Source: Duganella qianjiadongensis | GTDB taxonomy: Bacteria; Pseudomonadota; Gammaproteobacteria; Burkholderiales; Burkholderiaceae_D | DNA: 64,000 bases | Reading direction: 5' to 3' | NCBI RefSeq assembly: GCF_009857915.1 | Contig: NZ_WWCM01000007.1 | Location: 204,912 to 268,911, forward strand | Part shown: positions 38,800 through 46,371 of the stretch, one piece after another | Layout of the letters: each line of letters opens with the position of its first letter | Numbering within the stretch: the stretch's first letter is position 1 | Notes under the pieces: generated by a model | Databases searched by the model: none | Seen by the model: only the letters and a program-made list of their open reading frames with translations | Told to the model about the DNA's origin: nothing | Program-made: the position numbers and the translations under genes

Positions 38800-39522
38800 T
38801 TAAGTAATTTTGTTCTTTGACTCTGCGTTGTCGCTTGAAGATATGTGTTTTTTATACATAGTCTTATTAATTGATTTTATTTTTCTCTCTAGCTTTCTCT
38901 TTTGTTTCCAGTCATTGAATTCGTCTTCGGTGAAAGAAATATCATTTAAAAACCATTCCTTACCGCCTTCTGCGGTTTCAACAGCGGGACCATCTTCACG
39001 GTGCAGCCTTCCATTCTTGTAGTGATATATGTCGCCATCTTCGTCGTATTTGCCATTTTTATTCTGCTTGGCGGCAATTGTTTTTTCGAAGTTGTATAAA
39101 TCTATGAACTTTCCACCTAAGCAGTATTGCTTGCATCCGATAGATGTAATGATTGCTGGACCGTTTTCTCGGTGTCTCTCACCGTTGATATACCATTCTT
39201 TGTTTCCATTGGAGGATTCAATAGCAGGGCCATTCTCACGATGACGCTTTCCATTTAGCCACCATTCTTTAGTGCCATTCGTATCCTCAATAGCAGGGCC
39301 ATCTTCTCTGTGATACTCGCCATATATCCACCACTCTTGTCTCCATTGATTGTCAATGGCTGGTCCATCTTCTCGATGTCTTAATCCATTTAAGAACCAT
39401 TCTTTACTGCCATTTAAATCTTCTACTGCCGGCCCATCTTCTCGGTGAAGCTTCCCATCTTTGTAGTATTTTGTTTTTTCTAGCGTTTCATATTTTCCAT
39501 TTTTTCTTTCTGAATTAAACAT
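38800..39522 (-). CDS. HREDGPA repeat protein 9 (apparent fusion of two cassettes)
   Basis: The 240-residue protein starts MFNSERKNGKYETLEKTKYYKDGKLHREDGPA, has five repeats, then at about residue 150 a second head KNGKYDEDGDIYHYKNGRLHREDGPA and one more repeat, and ends with FTEDEFNDWKQKRKLERKI. KNGKY is the start of other family members, so two units appear fused. It is a solo gene. Function unknown. Confidence 0.75.
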   Translation of the reverse strand: MFNSERKNGKYETLEKTKYYKDGKLHREDGPAVEDLNGSKEWFLNGLRHREDGPAIDNQWRQEWWIYGEYHREDGPAIEDTNGTKEWWLNGKRHRENGPAIESSNGNKEWYINGERHRENGPAIITSIGCKQYCLGGKFIDLYNFEKTIAAKQNKNGKYDEDGDIYHYKNGRLHREDGPAVETAEGGKEWFLNDISFTEDEFNDWKQKRKLERKIKSINKTMYKKHISSSDNAESKNKIT

Positions 39523-39587
39523 ATTTTCTCCAATGCATTCAATATCTTATTAAATTGAAATAAGATGTCAAACATTGGATGCTAAAA

Positions 39588-39605
39588 AGTACCCGGTTGG
39601 GTACT
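39588..39605 (-). terminator. Terminator-like hairpin
   Basis: AGTACCC / GGGTACT with loop GGTT; a T-run follows on the minus strand. It lies downstream of the minus-strand methyltransferase operon as a second stop after 39751-39774. Confidence 0.5.
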
Positions 39606-39750
39606 CTGGTAGATTTAGAAGCCTGCGTTAGATTTTTATTCTTTTCTGTGTAGGTTTTGTACTAAAGTGGTTTGAAATTTCACTGGTTTTCTATTAATAG
39701 TATGAAATTAAACCAAAATGGCAAGATGCTTATTGCTTAGGTTGAAATGA

Positions 39751-39774
39751 AAAAGCACCCCGTTGGGTGCTTTT
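39751..39774 (-). terminator. Terminator of the methyltransferase operon
   Basis: AAAAGCACCC / GGGTGCTTTT with loop CGTT, 4 bp beyond the stop of the 122-aa gene. Confidence 0.78.
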
Positions 39775-39777
39775 GTT

Positions 39778-40146
39778 TCATGCGAAAAGTGCTTCAAGTT
39801 TTCGCCGCTGTTTTCTATCCATGCAAGACATAAGCATTGGATAATTTCCTTCCACTGTCTTTCCGATTTCGTCATTCAATGCAGCAAACTCTTCAGTGGT
39901 CATGAATTCAATTACTGCTTTTGATGTGTTGGGCATGCCCTTGAGTTGCATAGCTGCTTGAACCATAAAGTAGCTGTTGTAGGTGATGAGAAGCTCTTTG
40001 ATCTGATTCTCTCGAATGGTAAGAAGCTTCCTGAAGGCGCCAATCATCATCTTGCCTTCCTTGGTCTTAGCGAAGCTGAAAATCCGATCATTCATGCCGT
40101 TGATGCAGTATTGGAGACAGGTCATGTTTTGGGTGTTGTTAGCCAT
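39778..40146 (-). CDS. Unknown protein downstream of DNA methyltransferase
   Basis: The 122-residue helical protein (MANNTQNMTCLQYCINGMNDRIFSFAKTKEGKMMIGAFRKLL...) is unrecognised. It starts 12 bp after the methyltransferase stop with GAGGAAC as ribosome binding site, so it is cotranscribed. No nuclease motif is seen, so there is no reason to call it the restriction partner. Confidence 0.6.
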   Translation of the reverse strand: MANNTQNMTCLQYCINGMNDRIFSFAKTKEGKMMIGAFRKLLTIRENQIKELLITYNSYFMVQAAMQLKGMPNTSKAVIEFMTTEEFAALNDEIGKTVEGNYPMLMSCMDRKQRRKLEALFA

Positions 40147-40158
40147 GTCTGTTCCTCC

Positions 40159-41070
40159 TTATGCTCGTTTGGATTGTTCAAAAAGTGCAAACACAATCTT
40201 CTCCACCTCGGTCAGAACCCTGGCACTTTTGCGACTGCTGGAGGTGTCTTCCTGGTCGGAATCCATGATTCGATCCAACTCGCGCACGATGGCTGCTTCG
40301 TCGTCTGGGCTGTGGAAGGCGAACTCAAGCTGTTCAGCCTCGATCCTGGCCTTGGCCATCTCATAGAAACGGCTGTCCTTCTCAAAGCCAATGGCATTCC
40401 TTGCATGCTGCTTCGCCACTACTAAGGTGGTGGCGGAGCCAGCAAAGGCATCCAAGACCACATCACCAGGCCTGGTGTGGTTGCGAATCAATGGCTCAAT
40501 CATCCAGCGGTATTTTTCGGTAGGGTGCTGGGTGGTCTTCCTGCCAATGGGACCTTCGTAGAACTGCACCATGTCAGATTGAGCACCGAAATTGAAGGTG
40601 TATTGCTTCCCCTTGGTGAACCAGACTGCTTCTTCAATCGTGCTGCGGTAGTTGTTCTTGCGAATACTAGGAACAGGGTTCTTCTTCTTGAAGTAGATCT
40701 TGTTCTTGAAATTCAAGTCAAAGTCTTCTTCAAGGTAGTGGGCAATAAGGCCGGTGTATTTGCGATCCAAGAAGAGAATCAAGGAACCGTTGTCCTTCAT
40801 CACTCGAACGAATTCAGCAATGAAGGGCTTCAACCATTGGTAGTAGTCGGAAATAGAGGCCCAGCTATCTTGGAATTCATCGCCCCAAGCCTGTTGGGTG
40901 CTGACGATCTGGCCCTTGGTCTTGGTGAGCTTGGCACTGTCTGCAATCCCATAAGGAGGATCGGTAAGTACCAAATCAACGAAGTTGCTAGGAACTGTGG
41001 CAAGACCAGCTTGACCATCAAGTTTAGAGAAAGAATTAATGCCAAAATATTTTTGTTTTGTATGGTCCAT
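40159..41070 (-). CDS. Site-specific DNA methyltransferase (N4-cytosine/N6-adenine, beta-class)
   Basis: The 303-residue enzyme has catalytic motif IV LTDPPYGI at about 35-42 ahead of the SAM motif DAFAGSATT at about 207-215, the order of beta-class enzymes. HPTEKYRWMIEPLIRNHTRPGDVVLD is typical. No endonuclease is adjacent, so it is likely an orphan methylase that may guard the element against host restriction or regulate it. Confidence 0.85.
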   Translation of the reverse strand: MDHTKQKYFGINSFSKLDGQAGLATVPSNFVDLVLTDPPYGIADSAKLTKTKGQIVSTQQAWGDEFQDSWASISDYYQWLKPFIAEFVRVMKDNGSLILFLDRKYTGLIAHYLEEDFDLNFKNKIYFKKKNPVPSIRKNNYRSTIEEAVWFTKGKQYTFNFGAQSDMVQFYEGPIGRKTTQHPTEKYRWMIEPLIRNHTRPGDVVLDAFAGSATTLVVAKQHARNAIGFEKDSRFYEMAKARIEAEQLEFAFHSPDDEAAIVRELDRIMDSDQEDTSSSRKSARVLTEVEKIVFALFEQSKRA

Positions 41071-41295
41071 GATGGACTCCTTTCAAGTGTGTTTTATTTA
41101 AATCATGTTTAATCCCTCCTTTTCAGTTGAATCATTTCGCCTGATAGGTGTTAAGTGGGTAGTCAATACATTTCGTCGCTGTATTTGATTGAATTCATTT
41201 CGGTCATCAATCAACAAAACGAATTTTGCGCCTAACGAGAAGAAAGATCTATGAATGGGTTCTTGGTGGGACCAAGGAAAACGTAGGGTCGTAAA

Positions 41296-41315
41296 AAAGC
41301 ACCCGAAGGTGCTTT
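41296..41315 (-). terminator. Terminator after the 179-aa gene
   Basis: AAAGCACC / GGTGCTTT with loop CGAA and a T6 run on the minus strand. Confidence 0.75.
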
Positions 41316-41326
41316 ATGTTGTGAGG

Positions 41327-41866
41327 CTAGTATTTTGGTGAGCTTGCCTTGGTGTTTTTCTCAACCCACTTCTTGTGCTGCCACTCTGAAAATGAGATGG
41401 AATGGTTTTTCAGCTTCTCTTTTTCCTCTCTTTTGGTTTTGAAATATTCGTTATCGCAGCTCTCTTCTTCTTTGTTGAATGGGAATTTGAGATAGCAACC
41501 TGTCGTTGTCTCTATCAAGACAGTTCTTTTTTTCTTCATCTCTTCCTCTGGAAGTTTGGCTATCACATCAAAGATACGTGTCTGGATTTGGTCTTTCATT
41601 TCGTGAGAAAGCAAAGCAACACCTGGGCTGTGGTACTCGTCATAAACTGCCACCTCTGGATTCATGCTCGCTAATCCATAGATCAATTTATCTAGCGCAC
41701 ACGCAAAACCAGCATTGCTCATTATTATTGAGCTTTGTGTGAATTCATATATTACTTGCGCAAGTAATTCTTCGTCATGTAGGCGATTTGTTAGTTTTCC
41801 AACGGCTAAGTCTGCTGATTGTTCGGCTTGTAGAAATTCTATTTTCAAGGCGTTTGATGTATTCAT
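41327..41866 (-). CDS. Unknown protein (179 aa)
   Basis: MNTSNALKIEFLQAEQSADLAVGKLTNRLHDEELL... is a soluble, charged, mostly helical protein with a Lys/Glu-rich C-terminus. No family is recognised. It is monocistronic with its own terminator and an AGGAG-type ribosome binding site. Confidence 0.6.
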   Translation of the reverse strand: MNTSNALKIEFLQAEQSADLAVGKLTNRLHDEELLAQVIYEFTQSSIIMSNAGFACALDKLIYGLASMNPEVAVYDEYHSPGVALLSHEMKDQIQTRIFDVIAKLPEEEMKKKRTVLIETTTGCYLKFPFNKEEESCDNEYFKTKREEKEKLKNHSISFSEWQHKKWVEKNTKASSPKY

Positions 41867-42028
41867 AATTTACTCCTGTTGCTAATATTTTAATTAATTC
41901 GTTGAATAAATCAATGATGGTTATTTATGGGTCATGAATGTCTTTTTTTCATCAGATCCGATAACCGAGTTGTATTGTTTTTGTTTTTGATCGTGCTAGA
42001 TTGAAAATAAGATATAGGAGGTGCGTGT

Positions 42029-42610
42029 ATGAAAAATGGACGTTACCAAGAAGAAGGGATAGAGCTTTGGTACTTCAACGATCAACTACATCGTGAAGAC
42101 GGTCCAGCTTGCACTGAACCTGATGGTTCAATGTCCTGGTATCTAAAAGGAAAGCTTCACCGTTTAGACGGCCCAGCGATTATCTGGGGTGACGGAAGCA
42201 AAGAATGGTGGGTTGATGGCAATAGACACCGTATAGGTGCTCCTGCCGTAGTCAACTATGACGGTAGCTGCCGTTGGTATCTAAACGGCGGATTGCACCG
42301 TGTTGGTGGGCCAGCCATTGAAGCCGCTAGTGGTGCCAGAGCTTGGTATCAGGACGGTCAGCTACACCGTGAAGACGGCCCTGCTGTTGAGGGTGCTGAT
42401 GGCACACTAGAGTGGCATCGTCATGGAACACGTGTCCCTGATGAATACGAAAAGCCCAAACCTTTCAACGCCAAAAAGGTTGCGGATGTTAGAAGTGCTT
42501 ACGATAAGCCGATCAAAGTTGTTGAAAATAGAATATTGGCAATCAGGAAGAAATTTCTTGAAGAAGGTGACAACTCAACAGGGATCAAGCCACTCAAACC
42601 GAAGTGGTAG
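42029..42610 (+). CDS. HREDGPA repeat protein 10
   Basis: The 193-residue protein starts MKNGRYQEEGIELWYFNDQLHREDGPA and has five repeats (REDGPAC, RLDGPAI, RIGAPAV, RVGGPAI, REDGPAV). The C-terminal 60 residues are basic and differ from the array tail. GGAGG is 10 bp upstream. It is the plus-strand solo member of the family, convergent with XRE regulator 2. Confidence 0.72.
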   Translation: MKNGRYQEEGIELWYFNDQLHREDGPACTEPDGSMSWYLKGKLHRLDGPAIIWGDGSKEWWVDGNRHRIGAPAVVNYDGSCRWYLNGGLHRVGGPAIEAASGARAWYQDGQLHREDGPAVEGADGTLEWHRHGTRVPDEYEKPKPFNAKKVADVRSAYDKPIKVVENRILAIRKKFLEEGDNSTGIKPLKPKW

Positions 42611-42616
42611 TCATTT

Positions 42617-42973
42617 TTAGAGCCTATCCTTTAAACGGGTGGCAATCTTCTGCACGATCTCAACAATCATTGCTCTGTCGGCTTCTGGAAGTGTTTGCAA
42701 AATCTGTGCGATCAGCTCTGCCTGGTCGCCGGTTCTTGTGCTGCTGGCTATCAGTAGCTCATCGATTCCGCACTCGTAGACTTCCGCCAGTTCAGCCAAG
42801 CGTTGGACGGTGGGCATGGTGATAGCTCGTTCCATGCGGCTTACAGCCTCGGTTCCGATTTGAAGGGCTTCCCCAACCTGACTTTGGGTGAGTCCCTTCG
42901 CCTCTCGGCGTAGAGCCAATGTTCGTCCGATGCTCTTGAATAGTTCTGTGTGTTGTTTGCTCTCGGTAGGCAT
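42617..42973 (-). CDS. XRE-family helix-turn-helix regulator 2
   Basis: The 118-residue protein (start MPTESKQHTELFKSIG) has an HTH_3 domain LALRREAKGLTQSQVGEALQIGTEAVSRMERAITMPTVQRLAELAEVY, then a helical C-terminus resembling that of regulator 1 (IVEIVQKI). The frame is open to 43183, but ATG 42973 with GGAGA upstream is the natural start. An inverted repeat at 43050-43073 may be its operator. Confidence 0.82.
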   Translation of the reverse strand: MPTESKQHTELFKSIGRTLALRREAKGLTQSQVGEALQIGTEAVSRMERAITMPTVQRLAELAEVYECGIDELLIASSTRTGDQAELIAQILQTLPEADRAMIVEIVQKIATRLKDRL

Positions 42974-43049
42974 GTTCTCTCCACGATTTCTTGACGACCC
43001 AAATAGTCGCCTGTCAACCCAAAAAGATGAACATGCGTTAGAGTTGTGT

Positions 43050-43073
43050 ATCAACCCGAAAGGTTGGGTTGAT
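43050..43073. promoter_or_regulatory. Inverted repeat between XRE regulator 2 and the zinc-ribbon gene
   Basis: ATCAACCC / GGGTTGAT with an 8-base centre GAAAGGTT; another TCAACCC copy lies at about 43014. It sits in the divergent promoter region and is a plausible operator for regulator 2. Confidence 0.5.
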
Positions 43074-43147
43074 GAAGGTGTATAGCTGGAACACCGATTC
43101 GTGGAGTCAGCCTTACACCCAACAACCTTTGAACATGAAAGGCAAAA

Positions 43148-43588
43148 ATGGGAAAGCAGTGTCCAAAATGTGGCAGTGACCACACACAGGCGGTCCGAGT
43201 AGTCGTTCAGTCAGGAACAACTATGAGCAGTGGTGTTGTCACCGGGGTTGGCCTGGGAACTGGAGGGATCGGGGTTGGTCTTGGTACCACATCTGGCATT
43301 AGCAAGACCAGCTTGGCCGCTAAATTCAGCGAACCAGACAAGCCAACCATTGCACCAACTGTCGTACTTGGTCTTGCTGCCTTGGGAACCTCACCGTGGC
43401 TGCAAGCACATGGGCCAGATGTTGGCTTTAGGTATGCATGCATGGGTGTCTGGGTTATCTTCCTCTTTATCTTGCGCAAGGACTGGAAAGATTGGAAGGC
43501 ATACAGGGAATACCACAAGATTTGGGAGCCGCTTTACAGCAAAGGATTTCATTGCAATAAATGCGGTTTTGCCTTTGTTCCAAAATAA
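43148..43588 (+). CDS. Zinc-ribbon membrane protein, unknown function
   Basis: The 146-residue protein has CPKCGSDHT at the N-terminus and CNKCGFAFVPK at the C-terminus, which together could bind one zinc. Between them lie a Gly/Thr-rich stretch (GVVTGVGLGTGGIGVGLG) and two hydrophobic helices (about 75-87 and 97-109). It is not recognised. It is divergent from XRE regulator 2. Confidence 0.65.
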   Translation: MGKQCPKCGSDHTQAVRVVVQSGTTMSSGVVTGVGLGTGGIGVGLGTTSGISKTSLAAKFSEPDKPTIAPTVVLGLAALGTSPWLQAHGPDVGFRYACMGVWVIFLFILRKDWKDWKAYREYHKIWEPLYSKGFHCNKCGFAFVPK

Positions 43589-43610
43589 AGGAAATTCACA
43601 GATTGATTAA

Positions 43611-43632
43611 AAGGCACCTTCGGGTGCTTTTT
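43611..43632 (+). terminator. Terminator after the zinc-ribbon gene
   Basis: AAGGCACC / GGTGCTTT with loop TTCG and a T-run. Confidence 0.8.
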
Positions 43633-43829
43633 TGTTTTCGCCAATTTTTACCTCTATTGAGGTTCTTCCTGCGGAATCAAATATTTGGAATAATTCCCTA
43701 TCGGGAAACTAAATTTTCTTGATGAATCCTTCGGAATTTCTGTTGCCCATCACCCCGATGGATGGGGGTAACTATCTGATATACACCGTAATGGCACAAG
43801 AAAACTAGTTATGTAGATATTTAATCCTT
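43633..43829. other. Region downstream of rep, candidate replication origin
   Basis: Nothing coding was seen. The AT-rich stretch has several short inverted repeats (for example TCCCTATCGGGA at about 43696, and CACCCCGATGGATGGGGGT). ColE2-type replicons have their origin just beyond the rep gene, so this is the likely place; inference only. Confidence 0.3.
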
Positions 43830-44810
43830 CTAGACAAGAAGTCTTATCCAGTTCCAAGTTGCCTCTCTGTGTTTGCGAAAAGTGCTTCCTGCCAAGCCAC
43901 ATTTTTCTAAATTTCCAGGTGTCACCTCAAGCCCTCTTTTTTTACAAGCATGGATTGCGACTTTGATCTTGTCGTCCACAGCTTCAGTGCGATTAATGTT
44001 TGTATAGGCAGCACCAAGAGACTGTCTTTCATTTAGTGGCATATCAACGGGAAGTTCAAGAACACCCCTGTTCTTCTGTGTGCCAATACTGTTCTTGTGC
44101 TTCCAAGTCCATTTGCCTACTGATTTGGCCGTGGATAGAATTTCTTTCGCAGGAAGAACACCGCTTAGGTGATCTGTGAAGTGTTCGTTGATGGAGAGTG
44201 CCTTGGAGTCCACCGCAGCTTGGAATACCACAAGGGAATTATGATTTCTGACTTCTGCATAGGCCCAGTGTCTGAGGGTGTCAAACAAGGTGGTGTTCCG
44301 GCCAATCCCTGAGTCGTACAAGGCCAGCTTGCGTTTGTTTGCCCTGAGATCAAGCCCATACTCTTGAAAGTCATCAAGGTCGTAGTTGACCTGGTGGCAG
44401 ATTCTGCGCCAACTGGGATGAGTTGGGTTCTTGACCAAGTGGCCGGTGAATCCAAGATCCGCACCCAGTAGGTTGGTCAGGGCAATATCTGTTGCCTCAT
44501 AGAACTTCTGGGGGGCTCTGTGAGCTTCCTCTGTGTAGTAGACCGGAGTCCTCAGTTCATAGAGATAGTGGCAATGGGTGTTCTCTGGGTTGATGACAAT
44601 GATTGAGGGCGGGGGTAGTCCTCGCTCATCCCATAGAAAGGCAGATCCTGGGGTGTCAATGTCCAAGGCAATGAACTTCTTGTAGAGCTGGTTCAGTTCT
44701 ATATAGCGATAAGCAAGGGCCTTATCTCTTTTTCTGAATCTTGTGCCTTCATCCTTGAATTCAGCACTTCTCACTTTTTCTGGTAATGCCTTTATAAAAC
44801 TTGTAAACAT
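43830..44810 (-). CDS. rep: Replication initiator (ColE2-like replicase with primase C-terminal domain)
   Basis: The 326-residue protein has the replicase pattern ALAYRYIELNQLYKKFIALDID, SIIVINPENTHCHYLYEL and HPSWRRICHQVNYDLDDFQEYGLDL, followed by a PriCT-like segment LPLNERQ... and a helix-turn-helix-like C-terminus (TPGNLEKCGLAGSTFRKHREATW). Such Rep proteins act as primases at a small origin. It implies that the excised element can replicate at least briefly. A probable antisense RNA lies in its leader. Confidence 0.78.
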   Translation of the reverse strand: MFTSFIKALPEKVRSAEFKDEGTRFRKRDKALAYRYIELNQLYKKFIALDIDTPGSAFLWDERGLPPPSIIVINPENTHCHYLYELRTPVYYTEEAHRAPQKFYEATDIALTNLLGADLGFTGHLVKNPTHPSWRRICHQVNYDLDDFQEYGLDLRANKRKLALYDSGIGRNTTLFDTLRHWAYAEVRNHNSLVVFQAAVDSKALSINEHFTDHLSGVLPAKEILSTAKSVGKWTWKHKNSIGTQKNRGVLELPVDMPLNERQSLGAAYTNINRTEAVDDKIKVAIHACKKRGLEVTPGNLEKCGLAGSTFRKHREATWNWIRLLV

Positions 44811-44861
44811 AAAATATTCCTTGATTTCTTGCGAAATTCAGGAATTATGTTTTGGATAATA

Positions 44862-44890
44862 TTGACAATTGAGATTAAATACGTTTTAAT
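44862..44890 (+). promoter_or_regulatory. Promoter of the putative antisense RNA
   Basis: TTGACA (44862-44867), 17-bp spacer, TTTAAT (44885-44890), reading opposite to rep. Confidence 0.6.
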
Positions 44891-44896
44891 ATTCTC

Positions 44897-44970
44897 ATCA
44901 GGTCAAAGCTCCCCAGCTTCTTCATATTCCTGAATTTCTAAAATGCTCAAGTTTCCGCTTGGGCATTTTT
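44897..44970 (+). ncRNA. Putative antisense RNA of the rep leader
   Basis: A transcript from the promoter at 44862 would run about 74 nt and end at the hairpin AAATGCTCAAG / CTTGGGCATTT (44941-44968, loop TTTCCG) followed by T. An inner hairpin AAGCT / AGCTT is at 44906-44919. It is complementary to the leader of rep if rep starts at the minus-strand promoter 45013-44985. ColE2-type replicons use such RNAs to limit Rep synthesis. Confidence 0.5.
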
Positions 44971-44984
44971 CATTTCGTCTTCAT

Positions 44985-45013
44985 GTTTTACGAAATTTAT
45001 TATTGAAAGTCAA
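44985..45013 (-). promoter_or_regulatory. Putative rep promoter
   Basis: On the minus strand, TTGACT (45013-45008), 17-bp spacer and TAAAAC (44990-44985), giving a leader of roughly 165 nt before the rep ATG. Confidence 0.45.
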
Positions 45014-45114
45014 ATGAGGTTGACATTCAATATTAATCTGCAACAATTTCAATGTCTTTCAGAATTGTTGAAATTTTTCTCACAGAAGATAGTTGTCCTT
45101 GGTGTTTGTAGATG

Positions 45115-45136
45115 AAGCATCCTTCGGGGTGCTTTC
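45115..45136. terminator. Terminator-family hairpin
   Basis: AAGCATCC / GGGTGCTT with loop TTCG. No gene on either side clearly needs it; the T-run is interrupted. It may be a relic copy of the element's terminator. Confidence 0.4.
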
Positions 45137-45160
45137 TTCTTTATGGACTGTGAAATAAAA

Positions 45161-45180
45161 AAAGCACCTGAAGGTGCTTT
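45161..45180 (-). terminator. Terminator of the methyltransferase-helicase-nuclease operon
   Basis: AAAGCACC / GGTGCTTT with loop TGAA and a long T-run on the minus strand, 20 bp beyond the GIY-YIG gene stop. Confidence 0.8.
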
Positions 45181-45199
45181 TGTGTAGGTGTCTTGTGGT

Positions 45200-46369
45200 C
45201 TATCGCTCTTCTATGTTTTGAGTATCTGGGTCATATCGGTAGTTCACGATTTCTCCATTGATTAACATATTGGCTGCTGCTTCAATGATGTGCAGTGGGG
45301 CGATGAACCACTCGCGTGGTGAAAATCGCTTTCCCTGCTGATCATAGACATCCACATTCAGACATGCCTTGCCAAAGAAGGTGTGCAGCAGCAATTCAAA
45401 CTTCTGTGGGTTGAGGTTATAGCATTCAAATACTTCCACCACTTTGACCTTGGCCATCAGGTAGGTGGGTTCCTCGGCTGCATTCTTGATACGTTCAGGT
45501 ACTGGCACTGTGGAATAACCAATCTTGAACAGGTTCTTGGTGTTGGCAATTTCAGGCACGGTGCTCAGAGACTGAAGCACATAGATGTAGCCTGACTTCT
45601 CGTCGCCTGCCTGTATCTGCTCCAAGGCTTCAAGAGCCTTCTCATGCGGGTCTAGGATGCGCCGTCCCGTTTCGTCCTTGTATAGTTCCGTGGCAAGGGA
45701 GCGAAGCAGCATGTTGGACTCGGTGCCGTTTTCAAAGATGCAGCGAAGCCGGGCGTTAACCTTGCCGTTCTTCACTTCCTTTTCACCGACTTCAGCCACG
45801 TAGGCAGTGATGCCGTGGAGGATGAAGAAGTGACCTGGCTGGATTTGCTGCTCACCAGTGAATTGCCGTGCCTCACGAACGCCAGAGGTCAATTCAGCAT
45901 GACACTGCTTGAACAGGTGCTCAAACTGGTCAAAATCCTTGCAACGTTTGCGCTGGGCGATTTTCTCAGGCATGTCCATTGGCGATTTTGGAACATGCTT
46001 GAGTTCAAAGATGCTGGCTACCTCATCATCCAACAGACCCAAAGAGTCATCATTGAAGATGTCGGCTACAGAGGTGATGGGTTTGGCTGGTTCTACGAAG
46101 GTAAGGAGGTGGAATTCATCCACCTCCTGCAAGGCTTCACATTTTTCCTTGCTGGCCCTTAGTCCCTTGAGCCTATTGAACAGTTGGAACTCAAGGATGT
46201 TGGATGGGTTGGATTCTGGTTCCTTGCCGTTCTGTCTGTAGAAGTCGTTGATCTGATTGAAGGATGCAAGCAGGCGGTCATCTACCGAAATGGCGGAACG
46301 TTTGGGTTTGACATTTAACAAACCCAAATCATCATCTTGCAGAATTTTTAGTAGGTCATCCTTCTCCAC
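45200..46369 (-). CDS. GIY-YIG nuclease family protein
   Basis: The 389-residue protein has a unique, charged N-terminal half and a GIY-YIG domain from about 255: SGYIYVLQSLS (GIY strand), NLFKIGYSTVPVPERI (YIG-like KIGYS and catalytic Arg) and ECYNLNPQKFELLLHTFF with the Glu region, as in MUG113/T5orf172 nucleases. It starts 2 bp after the helicase stop and is the last gene of a three-gene operon with a methyltransferase, so it is the likely DNA-cutting component of a restriction-like system. Confidence 0.8.
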   Translation of the reverse strand: MEKDDLLKILQDDDLGLLNVKPKRSAISVDDRLLASFNQINDFYRQNGKEPESNPSNILEFQLFNRLKGLRASKEKCEALQEVDEFHLLTFVEPAKPITSVADIFNDDSLGLLDDEVASIFELKHVPKSPMDMPEKIAQRKRCKDFDQFEHLFKQCHAELTSGVREARQFTGEQQIQPGHFFILHGITAYVAEVGEKEVKNGKVNARLRCIFENGTESNMLLRSLATELYKDETGRRILDPHEKALEALEQIQAGDEKSGYIYVLQSLSTVPEIANTKNLFKIGYSTVPVPERIKNAAEEPTYLMAKVKVVEVFECYNLNPQKFELLLHTFFGKACLNVDVYDQQGKRFSPREWFIAPLHIIEAAANMLINGEIVNYRYDPDTQNIEER

Positions 46370-46371
46370 GA

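Noticed and set aside
39778..40146. Restriction endonuclease partner of the orphan methyltransferase
   Set aside because: No PD-(D/E)xK, HNH or GIY-YIG motif is visible in the 122-residue protein.
42974..43183. 70-residue N-terminal extension of XRE regulator 2
   Set aside because: It runs through the divergent promoter and inverted repeat and has no HTH-family similarity; ATG 42973 fits the family.
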